From Leptolyngbyaceae cyanobacterium CSSed165cm_216 (GTDB taxonomy: Bacteria > Cyanobacteriota > Cyanobacteriia > Phormidesmidales > Phormidesmidaceae), in assembly GCA_007135385.1 (NCBI GenBank), contig SLIY01000271.1, forward strand, positions 1 to 13,104: a stretch of DNA of 13,104 nucleotides, in the 5' to 3' direction. The position numbers and the translations under genes are program-made. This document shows, in pieces, positions 1-6,368 of this stretch; position 1 is the first letter of the stretch; every line of letters starts with the position of its first letter. Below the pieces are notes generated by a model. That model was not told where the DNA came from and made no database searches. It worked only from the letters and a program-made list of their open reading frames with translations.

Positions 1-2089
1 TACTAACGGTGATGTAGATTTCGTGGCTGCTGAGCTGTAATGGTTGGCGCAGCGCTGCTAAGATACGTTTCGTATGGCGAGTGACCGAGTCTATATCGGA
101 GATGTCATCCAGCAACACGATAAACTCATCTCCCCCCAGGCGCACCACCATGTCACTGGGGCGGACTGAAGATTTCAGGCGGCTGGCCATTTCAATCAGC
201 AGTTCATCCCCAATCAAGTGGCCCAGGCTGTCGTTAATTACTTTGAAGCGATCTAGATCGATAAACAACAGCCCAAACTGATAGCTAGGATGAGCCCAGG
301 CCCGGCGCAATGACTGGTCTAGCCGTTGCTCTAGCAGCTTACGATTGGGCAGACCCGTGAGGCTATCGTGAAAGGCGTCATGCTCGAGTTGGCGGCGCAT
401 ACGCATGGTCTCAGTCACGTCGCGGGCGGCAGTTTGGAGTTGGAGAACCCTGCCCTTGTTGTCCAAAATCGGGCGGGTAAAGGTTTCCACCCAAATGTAG
501 TGGCCCAGCTGGTGACGCATGCGGAGAGTGACAACGGAGGTGACACCAGCGAGTACCTGGGGTGATTGCTCTGGGTGGCAGAGCGGTTGATCGGCAGGAT
601 GCACCAGTTCGCAGGGGTGTTTTCCCAACAGCGCCCTGGGGGGGTACCCCAGCAGCCATTCTGCCGAAGGGCTGACGTAGACATACTCGCCAGTGGCGGT
701 GTGCAAGCACACCAAATCGCTCATGTTCTCGGCAATTAGCCGAAATACCTCAGCCTGCTGGTTAATTTCGGCATTAGCAGTTTCTAGCTTCAGCTTGGAC
801 GTTCTCAAATCATTAAACGAAGACTCTAACCGGACGGCCATGGTGTTAAACGCTAGGGCCAACCCTTCCAGTTCTTTGAGCCCCGTATGGCTGATCTGCT
901 GATCTAGGTCACCGCGAGCGATCGCCTGGGAGGCTTGGCTAAAGGCTTGAATGGGGCCAACAATCCAGCGACTGGTGACCAAACCCGATGCGATCGCCAC
1001 CATCAGCGCCAGCGCACATAGGGCAATCGTATTCCGGCGATTGCTCTCAATTTGGGCCATAAAGTCACTCTCGGGCATGACCACCACAATCAGCCAATCC
1101 AGCCCCTGTGAGTCTGTAAACGGTACCACCTGCATAAACTGTCGCTGGCCATCCAGAGAAAACTCAAACTGGGTGGAGGTTTGAACATCCTCCAACATGC
1201 CGCCGTAGGCGCGCATCAAAAACTGGCTACTGGCCTTAATCAAGGGGTCAGGGCTGGTGATGGAATAGAGCCGTCGGGGCTGGCCATCGACGATCTCATA
1301 GGGGTGGGGCAGGGTGGAACTAGCCACCAACAGCCCCGACCGTTCGATAATATAGGCCTGACCGTGATCGCTAACCTGAATATTGCTCAGAAAATCACTG
1401 ATTTGCGGCAAAAAGAAGTTGTTGCCAAACACGCCAATCAGCTCCCCATCCTCGCCATAGACCGGCATCGAGGTGGACACCGCCAGCATCGGAAACGCAT
1501 GGTACGGAAAAATCTCGCCCCACACTGGCTGCCTAGCCTGTTCTGCGGCCCGATACCAAGGGCGAGTCTGAGTTACCCACCCTGGAACGACGTTGAGTAA
1601 CTCTAGAGCTTGGCCGTCGGGGTCAATCACGGTAAACCGAATGTCTTCCCCCAGGGACGACCTCCCCTGGATATGCTGGTGCTGCTCACCCCCCAGGTAG
1701 CTATGGCCAATAAACTTGCCATTGGCATGGCCAAAAAAGATCGAGGCCACCGACTCAAAGGTATGGGCTTGTTGTAAGAAATGGCGGGAGAGGGCGTCTG
1801 GATCATCCGGGTCCAACTGCCCCAGCACCACCGCATCGTGATTCAGCTGATTCACGAGGTGAGGTACGGCCAGAAAATCCTCTAGCTGATACTCAATGCG
1901 ATAGGCAACGGAGTCGCGCAACTGGGTAGCCACATTGTTGACCGCTTGCTGACCATGACGAATCGATAGCCAGCCCGTTAGCCCCACAGCGGCGGATACC
2001 TGGACCACAAAGGGAACAACCAGCAGCATTCGTAAGGGAACACGGCTTAGAGCAGATCTAAATTTTGACCTCGACAGAAAAACACCCAT
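1..2089 (-). CDS. Cache-HAMP-PAS-GGDEF diguanylate cyclase, 3' part cut by window edge
   Basis: Membrane receptor expected to make cyclic di-GMP from two GTP. My reading of the minus strand gives 696 codons with no stop before the left edge. Order of parts: N-terminal membrane helix (about 21-41), a large extracytoplasmic double-Cache sensor with a typical RPWYRAA motif near 178, second helix (about 353-373), HAMP (to about 425), short coiled coil, PAS/PAC (about 448-570), then GGDEF from about 573 (DSLTGLPNR). The active-site loop GGDEF is intact at 652-656, and RPSD at 643-646, five residues before it, fits the inhibitory I-site, so product feedback is likely. An in-frame TGA lies just upstream of the ATG at 2089, so the start cannot be earlier; no good Shine-Dalgarno is visible. 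The remaining GGDEF C-terminus, and perhaps an EAL domain, lie outside the window. Confidence 0.93.
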   Translation of the reverse strand, partial: MGVFLSRSKFRSALSRVPLRMLLVVPFVVQVSAAVGLTGWLSIRHGQQAVNNVATQLRDSVAYRIEYQLEDFLAVPHLVNQLNHDAVVLGQLDPDDPDALSRHFLQQAHTFESVASIFFGHANGKFIGHSYLGGEQHQHIQGRSSLGEDIRFTVIDPDGQALELLNVVPGWVTQTRPWYRAAEQARQPVWGEIFPYHAFPMLAVSTSMPVYGEDGELIGVFGNNFFLPQISDFLSNIQVSDHGQAYIIERSGLLVASSTLPHPYEIVDGQPRRLYSITSPDPLIKASSQFLMRAYGGMLEDVQTSTQFEFSLDGQRQFMQVVPFTDSQGLDWLIVVVMPESDFMAQIESNRRNTIALCALALMVAIASGLVTSRWIVGPIQAFSQASQAIARGDLDQQISHTGLKELEGLALAFNTMAVRLESSFNDLRTSKLKLETANAEINQQAEVFRLIAENMSDLVCLHTATGEYVYVSPSAEWLLGYPPRALLGKHPCELVHPADQPLCHPEQSPQVLAGVTSVVTLRMRHQLGHYIWVETFTRPILDNKGRVLQLQTAARDVTETMRMRRQLEHDAFHDSLTGLPNRKLLEQRLDQSLRRAWAHPSYQFGLLFIDLDRFKVINDSLGHLIGDELLIEMASRLKSSVRPSDMVVRLGGDEFIVLLDDISDIDSVTRHTKRILAALRQPLQLSSHEIYITVS
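918..925. repeat. HIP1 octamer sites (first of about ten)
   Basis: Perfect GCGATCGC at 918, 990, 2516, 4304, 4455, 4592, 7245, 7542, 8201 and 11908 (start positions). This highly iterated palindrome is a mark of many cyanobacterial genomes and is the main basis for the taxonomic call. Only one site falls in the 4.2 kb right of 8899, against nine in the 8.9 kb to its left. Confidence 0.9.
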
Positions 2090-2184
2090 GCATCAAGAGC
2101 GACCATTGGTCCGTTCCTAGTATTCCTGCTTTTTGCCAAAACTATAGATGCCTACACTAGTTGTTATATATCTGATGGCTACCC

Positions 2185-3363
2185 TCAACCCATACGGGCG
2201 TTAACAAAGTCTGCCAGCCGGTCCATGCCAGAGTGGATGGTTTCCATATCTGTGGCGTAGGAGATCCGAATCGTGCCTTCTGAACCGAAGGCGATGCCGG
2301 GGATGGTGGCCACATAGTGTTCATCCAGCAGTTGGGTGCAAAAGTCCAAGGAGGAAAGGCCTACGGGTTGGATATCGACATACAGATAAAAGGCCCCAAG
2401 GGGGACGCCACAACTAAGCCCAGGAATACTGCGACAGCGCTGAATGATCGCCTGGCGACGCTCGGCAAAGGCCCGCCCCATGGTGGCGACACAGTCCTGG
2501 GATGCTTCCAGGGCGGCGATCGCACCGTATTGGGCAAAGGTACAGACATTCGAGGTGCTGTGGCTTTGCAGGGTACCCACCGCTTTAATCAATTCCGCTG
2601 GCCCGGCCAGGTAGCCCACCCGCCAGCCGGTCATAGAGTAGGCCTTGGCAAAGCCATTGCTAATGATGGTGCGCTCAAAGGCAGCAGGGGAGACGGCCCC
2701 AATACTCAGGTGGGTAGCGCCATCGTAGAGAATTTTTTCATAGATTTCGTCTGACACCACCCAAATGTCAGCCTTAACCACTACATCCGCCAGCGCTTTA
2801 ATTTCCTCTGGACTGTACACCATGCCAGTGGGATTCGAGGGAGAATTGAGCACAAACAGCTTGGTCTTGGGGGTAATGGCCTGGCGCAGCTGTTCTGGGG
2901 TAATACGATAGCCCTGGTCGGCAGTGGTGGGTACAATCACCGGGGTGCCCCCCGCTAGGGTGACCATTTCCGGATAGCTGACCCAGTAAGGGGCCGGAAT
3001 AATCACCTCATCCCCCGGCTCAATCAGGGCCATGATCAAACCGTAGAGGGAATGCTTGCCGCCGTTGGTGACGATAATGTTTTCGGGACCATAGCTCAGG
3101 TTATTGTCGGCTTTCAGCTTGTTAGCAATGGCCTGACGCAGGGCCGGTTCTCCGGCAGCTGGACCATAGCGAGTTTTTCCCTGGTCGAGGGCGACTTTAG
3201 CTGCGGCTTTAATGTGGTCGGGGGTATCAAAGTCCGGTTCCCCGGCGCTAAAGCTGCACACGGGCAAACCATCTGCTTTCATCGCTTTGGCCTTAGCAGA
3301 AATTGCCAGGGTCATTGATGGCGTCACCCGGGTAACGCGGTTTGCCAAAGCTAATGGGGGCAT
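2185..3363 (-). CDS. aspC: Class I aspartate aminotransferase (Thermus-type)
   Basis: Pyridoxal-phosphate enzyme expected to interconvert aspartate + 2-oxoglutarate with oxaloacetate + glutamate in the cytoplasm; some members of this subgroup also accept prephenate. 392 aa from the ATG, the usual full length. Visible family marks: GEPDFDTP near 41-48, NSPSNPTG near 173-180, SDEIY near 204-208 (cofactor-binding Asp and Tyr), the Schiff-base lysine in SNGFAKAYSMTGWRVGY at about Lys240, and the substrate-carboxylate arginine in IRIS at about Arg366. I chose the ATG at 3363 because a GAGGT sequence sits 6 nt before it; a GTG two codons upstream would touch that sequence. It lies 175 bp downstream of puuE in the same direction, but a strong palindrome separates them, so shared transcription is uncertain. 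Exact substrate choice cannot be read from sequence. Confidence 0.93.
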   Translation of the reverse strand: MPPLALANRVTRVTPSMTLAISAKAKAMKADGLPVCSFSAGEPDFDTPDHIKAAAKVALDQGKTRYGPAAGEPALRQAIANKLKADNNLSYGPENIIVTNGGKHSLYGLIMALIEPGDEVIIPAPYWVSYPEMVTLAGGTPVIVPTTADQGYRITPEQLRQAITPKTKLFVLNSPSNPTGMVYSPEEIKALADVVVKADIWVVSDEIYEKILYDGATHLSIGAVSPAAFERTIISNGFAKAYSMTGWRVGYLAGPAELIKAVGTLQSHSTSNVCTFAQYGAIAALEASQDCVATMGRAFAERRQAIIQRCRSIPGLSCGVPLGAFYLYVDIQPVGLSSLDFCTQLLDEHYVATIPGIAFGSEGTIRISYATDMETIHSGMDRLADFVNARMG

Positions 3364-3369
3364 AGCCAC

Positions 3370-3374
3370 ACCTC
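3370..3374 (-). promoter_or_regulatory. Ribosome binding site deciding the aspC start
   Basis: GAGGT on the minus strand, 6 nt before the ATG at 3363 and directly abutting the alternative GTG at 3369. This spacing favours the ATG. Confidence 0.6.
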
Positions 3375-3461
3375 AACCAGAACTAGACAACGGTGGATAG
3401 GGATCGTTTCACCTAGGGTAGATCGTTCTGTCCCCTTCTATTGTGGTTTTTCTCTGACATA

Positions 3462-3496
3462 GGGGAGCTGGGGGAGGTGGGGAGATGGCGTAGGGG
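3462..3496 (+). other. G-rich tract with quadruplex potential
   Basis: Four runs of at least four G on the plus strand (3462-3465, 3470-3474, 3479-3482, 3493-3496), with loops of 4, 4 and 10 nt, fit a G-quadruplex pattern. It lies between puuE and aspC; minus-strand transcripts would carry the C-rich complement. It may instead be a short G-rich degenerate repeat of the kind common in cyanobacterial spacers. Folding is inferred. Confidence 0.4.
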
Positions 3497-3515
3497 CGGA
3501 CCGGTGTGTCCGCCC
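3494..3515. repeat. Perfect 8-bp palindrome between puuE and aspC
   Basis: GGGCGGAC and GTCCGCCC form a perfect 8-bp inverted repeat around a 6-nt loop, starting 24 bp after the puuE stop. No T run follows on either strand, so it is not a classic intrinsic terminator, but it could slow or end transcription or protect an mRNA end. The flanking GTAGGGGCG context resembles dispersed palindromic spacer repeats I associate with cyanobacterial genomes; copy number cannot be tested here. Confidence 0.55.
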
Positions 3516-3538
3516 TGGCGGGGAATTGGGCGATGATG

Positions 3539-4453
3539 TCAGCCCAAAGCATGGTGCTGGTGCCAGTGGCGAGCAATATCGACCCGGCGGCAGATCCAGA
3601 CGTGATCGTGCCCCTGCACGTAGTCTAAAAATCGAGCCAGGGCGGCGGACCGACCGGGACGACCGGCTAGGCGGCAATGCAATCCCACACTCATCATTCT
3701 TGGGGCTGCTTCCCCTTCGGCGTAGAGGGTGTCGAAGGCATCCCGCAGATAGGTAAAGAACTGATCCCCCGAGTTGAATCCGGCGTAGGTGGCAAACCGC
3801 ATGTCGTTGTTGTCGAGGGTGTAGGGAATCACCAGGTGGGGCTGGCCGTAGTCGGTGACCCAGTAGGGCAGATCATCGGCATAGCTGTCGGCGTCGTAGA
3901 GAAAGCCCCCCTCCTCGACCACCAGGGCACGAGTGTTGGGGCTGTTGCGTCCCTGGTAAAAGCCCAGGGGGCGAGTGCCAGCCACCTGGGTATGAATCTC
4001 GATCGCCTGACGAATGTGGTCTCGTTCCGTGTCAGCCCCGACATACTGGTAGTCAATCCAGCGATAGCCATGGCTGGCAATTTCCCAGTCAGCCTCAACC
4101 ATGGCGGCGACGGCATCGGGGTTGCGGGCCATGGCCATGGCCACGGCGTACACCGTTACGGGCAGCCCCCGACTGGTAAACAGCCGATGCAGTCGCCAGA
4201 ACCCGGCCCGACTGCCGTACTCGTACATCGACTCCATATTCATGTTGCGCACCCCCAGCAGTGGCGCAGCACCGACGGTTTCGGATAAAAACGCTTCGGA
4301 GGCGCGATCGCCGTGGAGAATACAGTTTTCGCCCCCTTCTTCGTAGTTGATCACAAACTGTACGGCAATCCGAGCATTGTTGGGCCACTGGGGATGGGGG
4401 GGATGGGCACCGTAGCCGATCAGGTCACGGGGGTAAGACGGGTCTAGGGTCAT
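3539..4453 (-). CDS. puuE: Allantoinase PuuE (polysaccharide-deacetylase fold)
   Basis: Expected to open the ring of allantoin to allantoate in purine (urate) breakdown, in the cytoplasm. The protein is nearly collinear with the PuuE type described from Pseudomonas: YPRDLIGYG at the start, NYEEGGENCILHGD near 36-49, MESMYEYGSRAGFWRLHRLF near 73-92, EIASHGYRWIDYQY near 124-137, EEGGFLYDADSYADDLPYW near 180-198, GLHCRLAGRPGR near 257-268 and a CRRVDIARHWH tail. The metal-binding H-x3-H of true NodB deacetylases is absent, as expected for this metal-independent branch. I prefer the ATG at 4453 (304 aa): AAAGG lies 8 nt upstream and the family starts close to YPRDLIGYG. An ATG at 4498 would add 15 residues. 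No uricase, hydroxyisourate hydrolase or allantoicase gene is in the window. Confidence 0.92.
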   Translation of the reverse strand: MTLDPSYPRDLIGYGAHPPHPQWPNNARIAVQFVINYEEGGENCILHGDRASEAFLSETVGAAPLLGVRNMNMESMYEYGSRAGFWRLHRLFTSRGLPVTVYAVAMAMARNPDAVAAMVEADWEIASHGYRWIDYQYVGADTERDHIRQAIEIHTQVAGTRPLGFYQGRNSPNTRALVVEEGGFLYDADSYADDLPYWVTDYGQPHLVIPYTLDNNDMRFATYAGFNSGDQFFTYLRDAFDTLYAEGEAAPRMMSVGLHCRLAGRPGRSAALARFLDYVQGHDHVWICRRVDIARHWHQHHALG

Positions 4454-4461
4454 GGCGATCG

Positions 4462-4466
4462 CCTTT
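4462..4466 (-). promoter_or_regulatory. Ribosome binding site favouring the inner puuE start
   Basis: AAAGG on the minus strand, 8 nt before the ATG at 4453. A HIP1 octamer (4455-4462) fills the gap between it and the start. The outer ATG at 4498 has only GGAG about 16 nt away. Confidence 0.4.
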
Positions 4467-4642
4467 GGTTGGCCAAAAAAATTCACAATGGAGGCCATTC
4501 TACGGGGGATTTTTCTCCAGGTCTATGGGCAAAATATGGATCCCCTTAGGTCGGTTTACCGGAAATAATTGGTCTATTTTGACAAAATTGTGCGATCGCG
4601 GTCATCTATGATCTAAAGATGGTCTACTGTCGGACTATAAGG

Positions 4643-4658
4643 GATGATATATGTCATC
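4643..4658. promoter_or_regulatory. Near-perfect 16-bp dyad in the cysH leader
   Basis: GATGATATATGTCATC reads almost the same on both strands, with one mismatched pair. It lies 38-54 bp before the cysH ATG, in the space shared by the divergent puuE and cysH promoters. This fits a dimeric regulator site or a small leader hairpin; no regulator can be named. Confidence 0.3.
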
Positions 4659-4683
4659 TTGTCGTCCCGTTGCCCAGGTTCAT

Positions 4684-4689
4684 AAGGAG
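4684..4689 (+). promoter_or_regulatory. Ribosome binding site deciding the cysH start
   Basis: AAGGAG, 7 nt before the ATG at 4697. It is the strongest Shine-Dalgarno in the window and rules against the upstream in-frame ATG at 4619. Confidence 0.8.
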
Positions 4690-4696
4690 TAACCCC

Positions 4697-5473
4697 ATGT
4701 CACATGCCGCCCTACTGCACGGCAAGAGGCAGGTGAGTCCTGTGCTCGATTTAAAAGCTATTAATCGAGACTTGGGGGATGCCGATGCCACCAGTCTAGT
4801 GCGCTGGGGCTATGACACCTTTGGCGAGGGTCTAGTGATGAGCACCAGCTTCGGCATTCAATCGGCGGTGATGCTGCATTTGGTCACCCAGGTAGTACCC
4901 GATATCCCGGTGATTTGGATTGATACGGGATATCTGCCGGTAGAAACCTATCGGTTTGCCGATGAGCTGACCCAGCGGTTAAACCTCAACCTCAAGGTCT
5001 ATCAATCTGCCATCAGCCCAGCCCGCATGGAAGCCCTCTACGGCAAGCTGTGGGAGCAGCACGATGTAGAGTCCCTCAACCGCTACGACCAAATTCGCAA
5101 GGTGGAACCGATGCAGCGGGCCTTAGCAGAACTGGGGGCCACCGCCTGGCTGACCGGCCTCCGGGCGGATCAAACGGACCACCGCAAGTCCCTCGATCGG
5201 ATCGGCCAACAGGGGGGGCTGTATAAGTTGCTGCCGATTCTGCGATGGTCGTCTAAGGACGTGTATCAGTACCTGACGGCCCACGATTTACCCTACCATC
5301 CCCTGTTTGACCAGGGCTATGTCACTGTGGGCGACTGGCACTCTAGCCGCCCGATCACCGCCGAGGATGACAATGAACGGGACACCCGCTTTAAGGGACT
5401 GAAGCAGGAATGTGGCCTGCACCTGCCCCAGTCCCCCGAAGAAGCCGCCAGCCTGGATTCCAGTTCGCTCTAA
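4697..5473 (+). CDS. cysH: Phosphoadenosine phosphosulfate (PAPS) reductase
   Basis: Reduces activated sulfate (PAPS) to sulfite with thioredoxin or a similar electron donor, a step of assimilatory sulfate reduction in the cytoplasm. 258 aa. Seen: the nucleotide-binding loop STSFGIQSAV at 49-58, DTGYLPVETY at 76-85, TGLRADQTDHR at 153-163, and the catalytic ECGLH motif with Cys239. Cys239 is the only cysteine, so the paired cysteines that hold the iron-sulfur cluster in APS reductases are missing; that favours the PAPS-specific, cluster-free type. The start at 4697 rests on AAGGAG 7 nt upstream; an in-frame ATG at 4619 would add 26 residues that do not look family-like. This is the only plus-strand gene: it diverges from puuE and converges with the pentapeptide-repeat gene. 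No other sulfate genes are adjacent. Confidence 0.95.
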   Translation: MSHAALLHGKRQVSPVLDLKAINRDLGDADATSLVRWGYDTFGEGLVMSTSFGIQSAVMLHLVTQVVPDIPVIWIDTGYLPVETYRFADELTQRLNLNLKVYQSAISPARMEALYGKLWEQHDVESLNRYDQIRKVEPMQRALAELGATAWLTGLRADQTDHRKSLDRIGQQGGLYKLLPILRWSSKDVYQYLTAHDLPYHPLFDQGYVTVGDWHSSRPITAEDDNERDTRFKGLKQECGLHLPQSPEEAASLDSSSL

Positions 5474-5711
5474 GGCGGCTGGGCTGGATATCGATAAATT
5501 GTCTCAACACCCATCAATCTGAGTCCTGCCTTAGCCAAGCCCTTCAGGTGGAATTACACCGGGAAGGGATCTGCGGATTAAGGGTGTACCAGGGGACCAG
5601 GTTTTCTCCCTTTGGGAGCAAGTCCGAGCAACGGATACCTTATTTTTCTGCAAGTTCCTAAGCCCTTGATTTTATGCAGGATCGACTGATCTCTGCCTGC
5701 AAGGACTAGGG
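5474..5711. other. Convergent spacer after cysH
   Basis: 238 bp with no credible gene. Besides the hairpin at 5676-5696 it holds a smaller one, CTCCC-TTT-GGGAG, at 5606-5618. Neither has a following T run. Confidence 0.5.
5676..5696. terminator. Possible hairpin between convergent genes
   Basis: GCAG-GATC, a 4-nt GACT loop, then GATC-T-CTGC forms an 8-bp stem with one bulged T. It lies between the convergent ends of cysH and the pentapeptide-repeat gene, where termination is needed on both strands. No T tract follows on either strand, so the terminator role is a weak inference. Confidence 0.3.
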
Positions 5712-6368
5712 TTATCGATCCAGGATGGTGCCAATCAGGCAGGCACCAGTCAGGTTAACGCCGTCAAGCTGGGCACTGCTCAGTTTGGCACAGAGCAAAT
5801 TAGCCCCGATGAAGGAGGCCCCGGCCAGGTTAGCCGCGCGCAGGTCGGCCTCTTCCAGGTTAGCGTTATCGAGTCTTGCCCCGGTCAAGTCTGTTTGGGC
5901 TAGATCAGCCCCTTTGAGGCTAGTATCGCTGAGGTTTGCACCGCGTAAATCGGCCCCGCGCAGGTCGACCCCTTGCAAATTGATACCGATCAAATTAGCA
6001 CCGCTTAAAAAAGCTCCTCCCAGGCTAGCTCCTCCCAGGCGGGCTCCCATCAGGTTAGCACCCCGCAAATTGGCCCCGCGCAGATCTGCGCCGCTGAGGT
6101 CGCACTGCATCAAATTGGCGCCCCAGAGGTTGGCTCGCAGGTCGGTGCTCACTAACCTCGCCCCCATCAGGTTGGCTCCTTCCAAATGAGCCTTGTAGAG
6201 GGATGAGCGACTGAAGTTCACGCCCACCAGATTGGCTCCAGGCAGGTGAATGCCCCCTAAATCACAACTAGCGAGGTCTTCATCTTCGAGATCGACACCG
6301 GGCAGATGGCGCAACTTTCCAGCCCGAATCGCGGTCATATCAAGGGCGTCTGTAGGCACGGGCATCAT
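5712..6368 (-). CDS. Pentapeptide-repeat protein, about 38 repeats
   Basis: 218 aa, almost wholly A(D/N)LxG-type five-residue repeats from about residue 25 to the end; I count roughly 38. Such repeats fold as a square right-handed beta helix of four repeats per turn, here about nine to ten turns. There is no signal peptide or membrane segment, so it is probably cytoplasmic; the function is unknown. One repeat is a residue short: TDLR is followed directly by ANLWG (near 6130-6145), which would distort one corner of the helix. The first ATG (6368-6366) overlaps the TAA of the DICT gene by one base (TAATG) and lacks a clear Shine-Dalgarno, so translation probably depends on coupling; a second ATG follows at once. 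The coupling suggests a role with the DICT protein. Nothing specific supports a gyrase-protecting role. Confidence 0.9.
   Translation of the reverse strand: MMPVPTDALDMTAIRAGKLRHLPGVDLEDEDLASCDLGGIHLPGANLVGVNFSRSSLYKAHLEGANLMGARLVSTDLRANLWGANLMQCDLSGADLRGANLRGANLMGARLGGASLGGAFLSGANLIGINLQGVDLRGADLRGANLSDTSLKGADLAQTDLTGARLDNANLEEADLRAANLAGASFIGANLLCAKLSSAQLDGVNLTGACLIGTILDR

Noticed and set aside
3364..3369. GTG start for aspC two codons upstream
   Set aside because: The GAGGT sequence would directly abut it, leaving no spacer.
3677..4388. Long ORFs opposite or out of frame with puuE
   Set aside because: They are shadows of a GC-rich gene with a clear family match.
4579..4612. TTGACA at 4579-4584 with TATGAT at 4607-4612 as a cysH promoter
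   Set aside because: The spacing is 22 bp instead of about 17, so it is not a supported sigma-70-type promoter.
4619..4696. Longer cysH start at the ATG at 4619
   Set aside because: The extra 26 residues are not CysH-like and the strong AAGGAG sits before 4697.
5410..5661. 83-codon plus-strand ORF overlapping the end of cysH
   Set aside because: It starts inside cysH in another frame, has no ribosome site and no protein-like features.
5725..6189. 154-codon plus-strand ORF opposite the pentapeptide-repeat gene
   Set aside because: Its repetitive Ala/Pro/Leu sequence is the antisense of the repeat codons.
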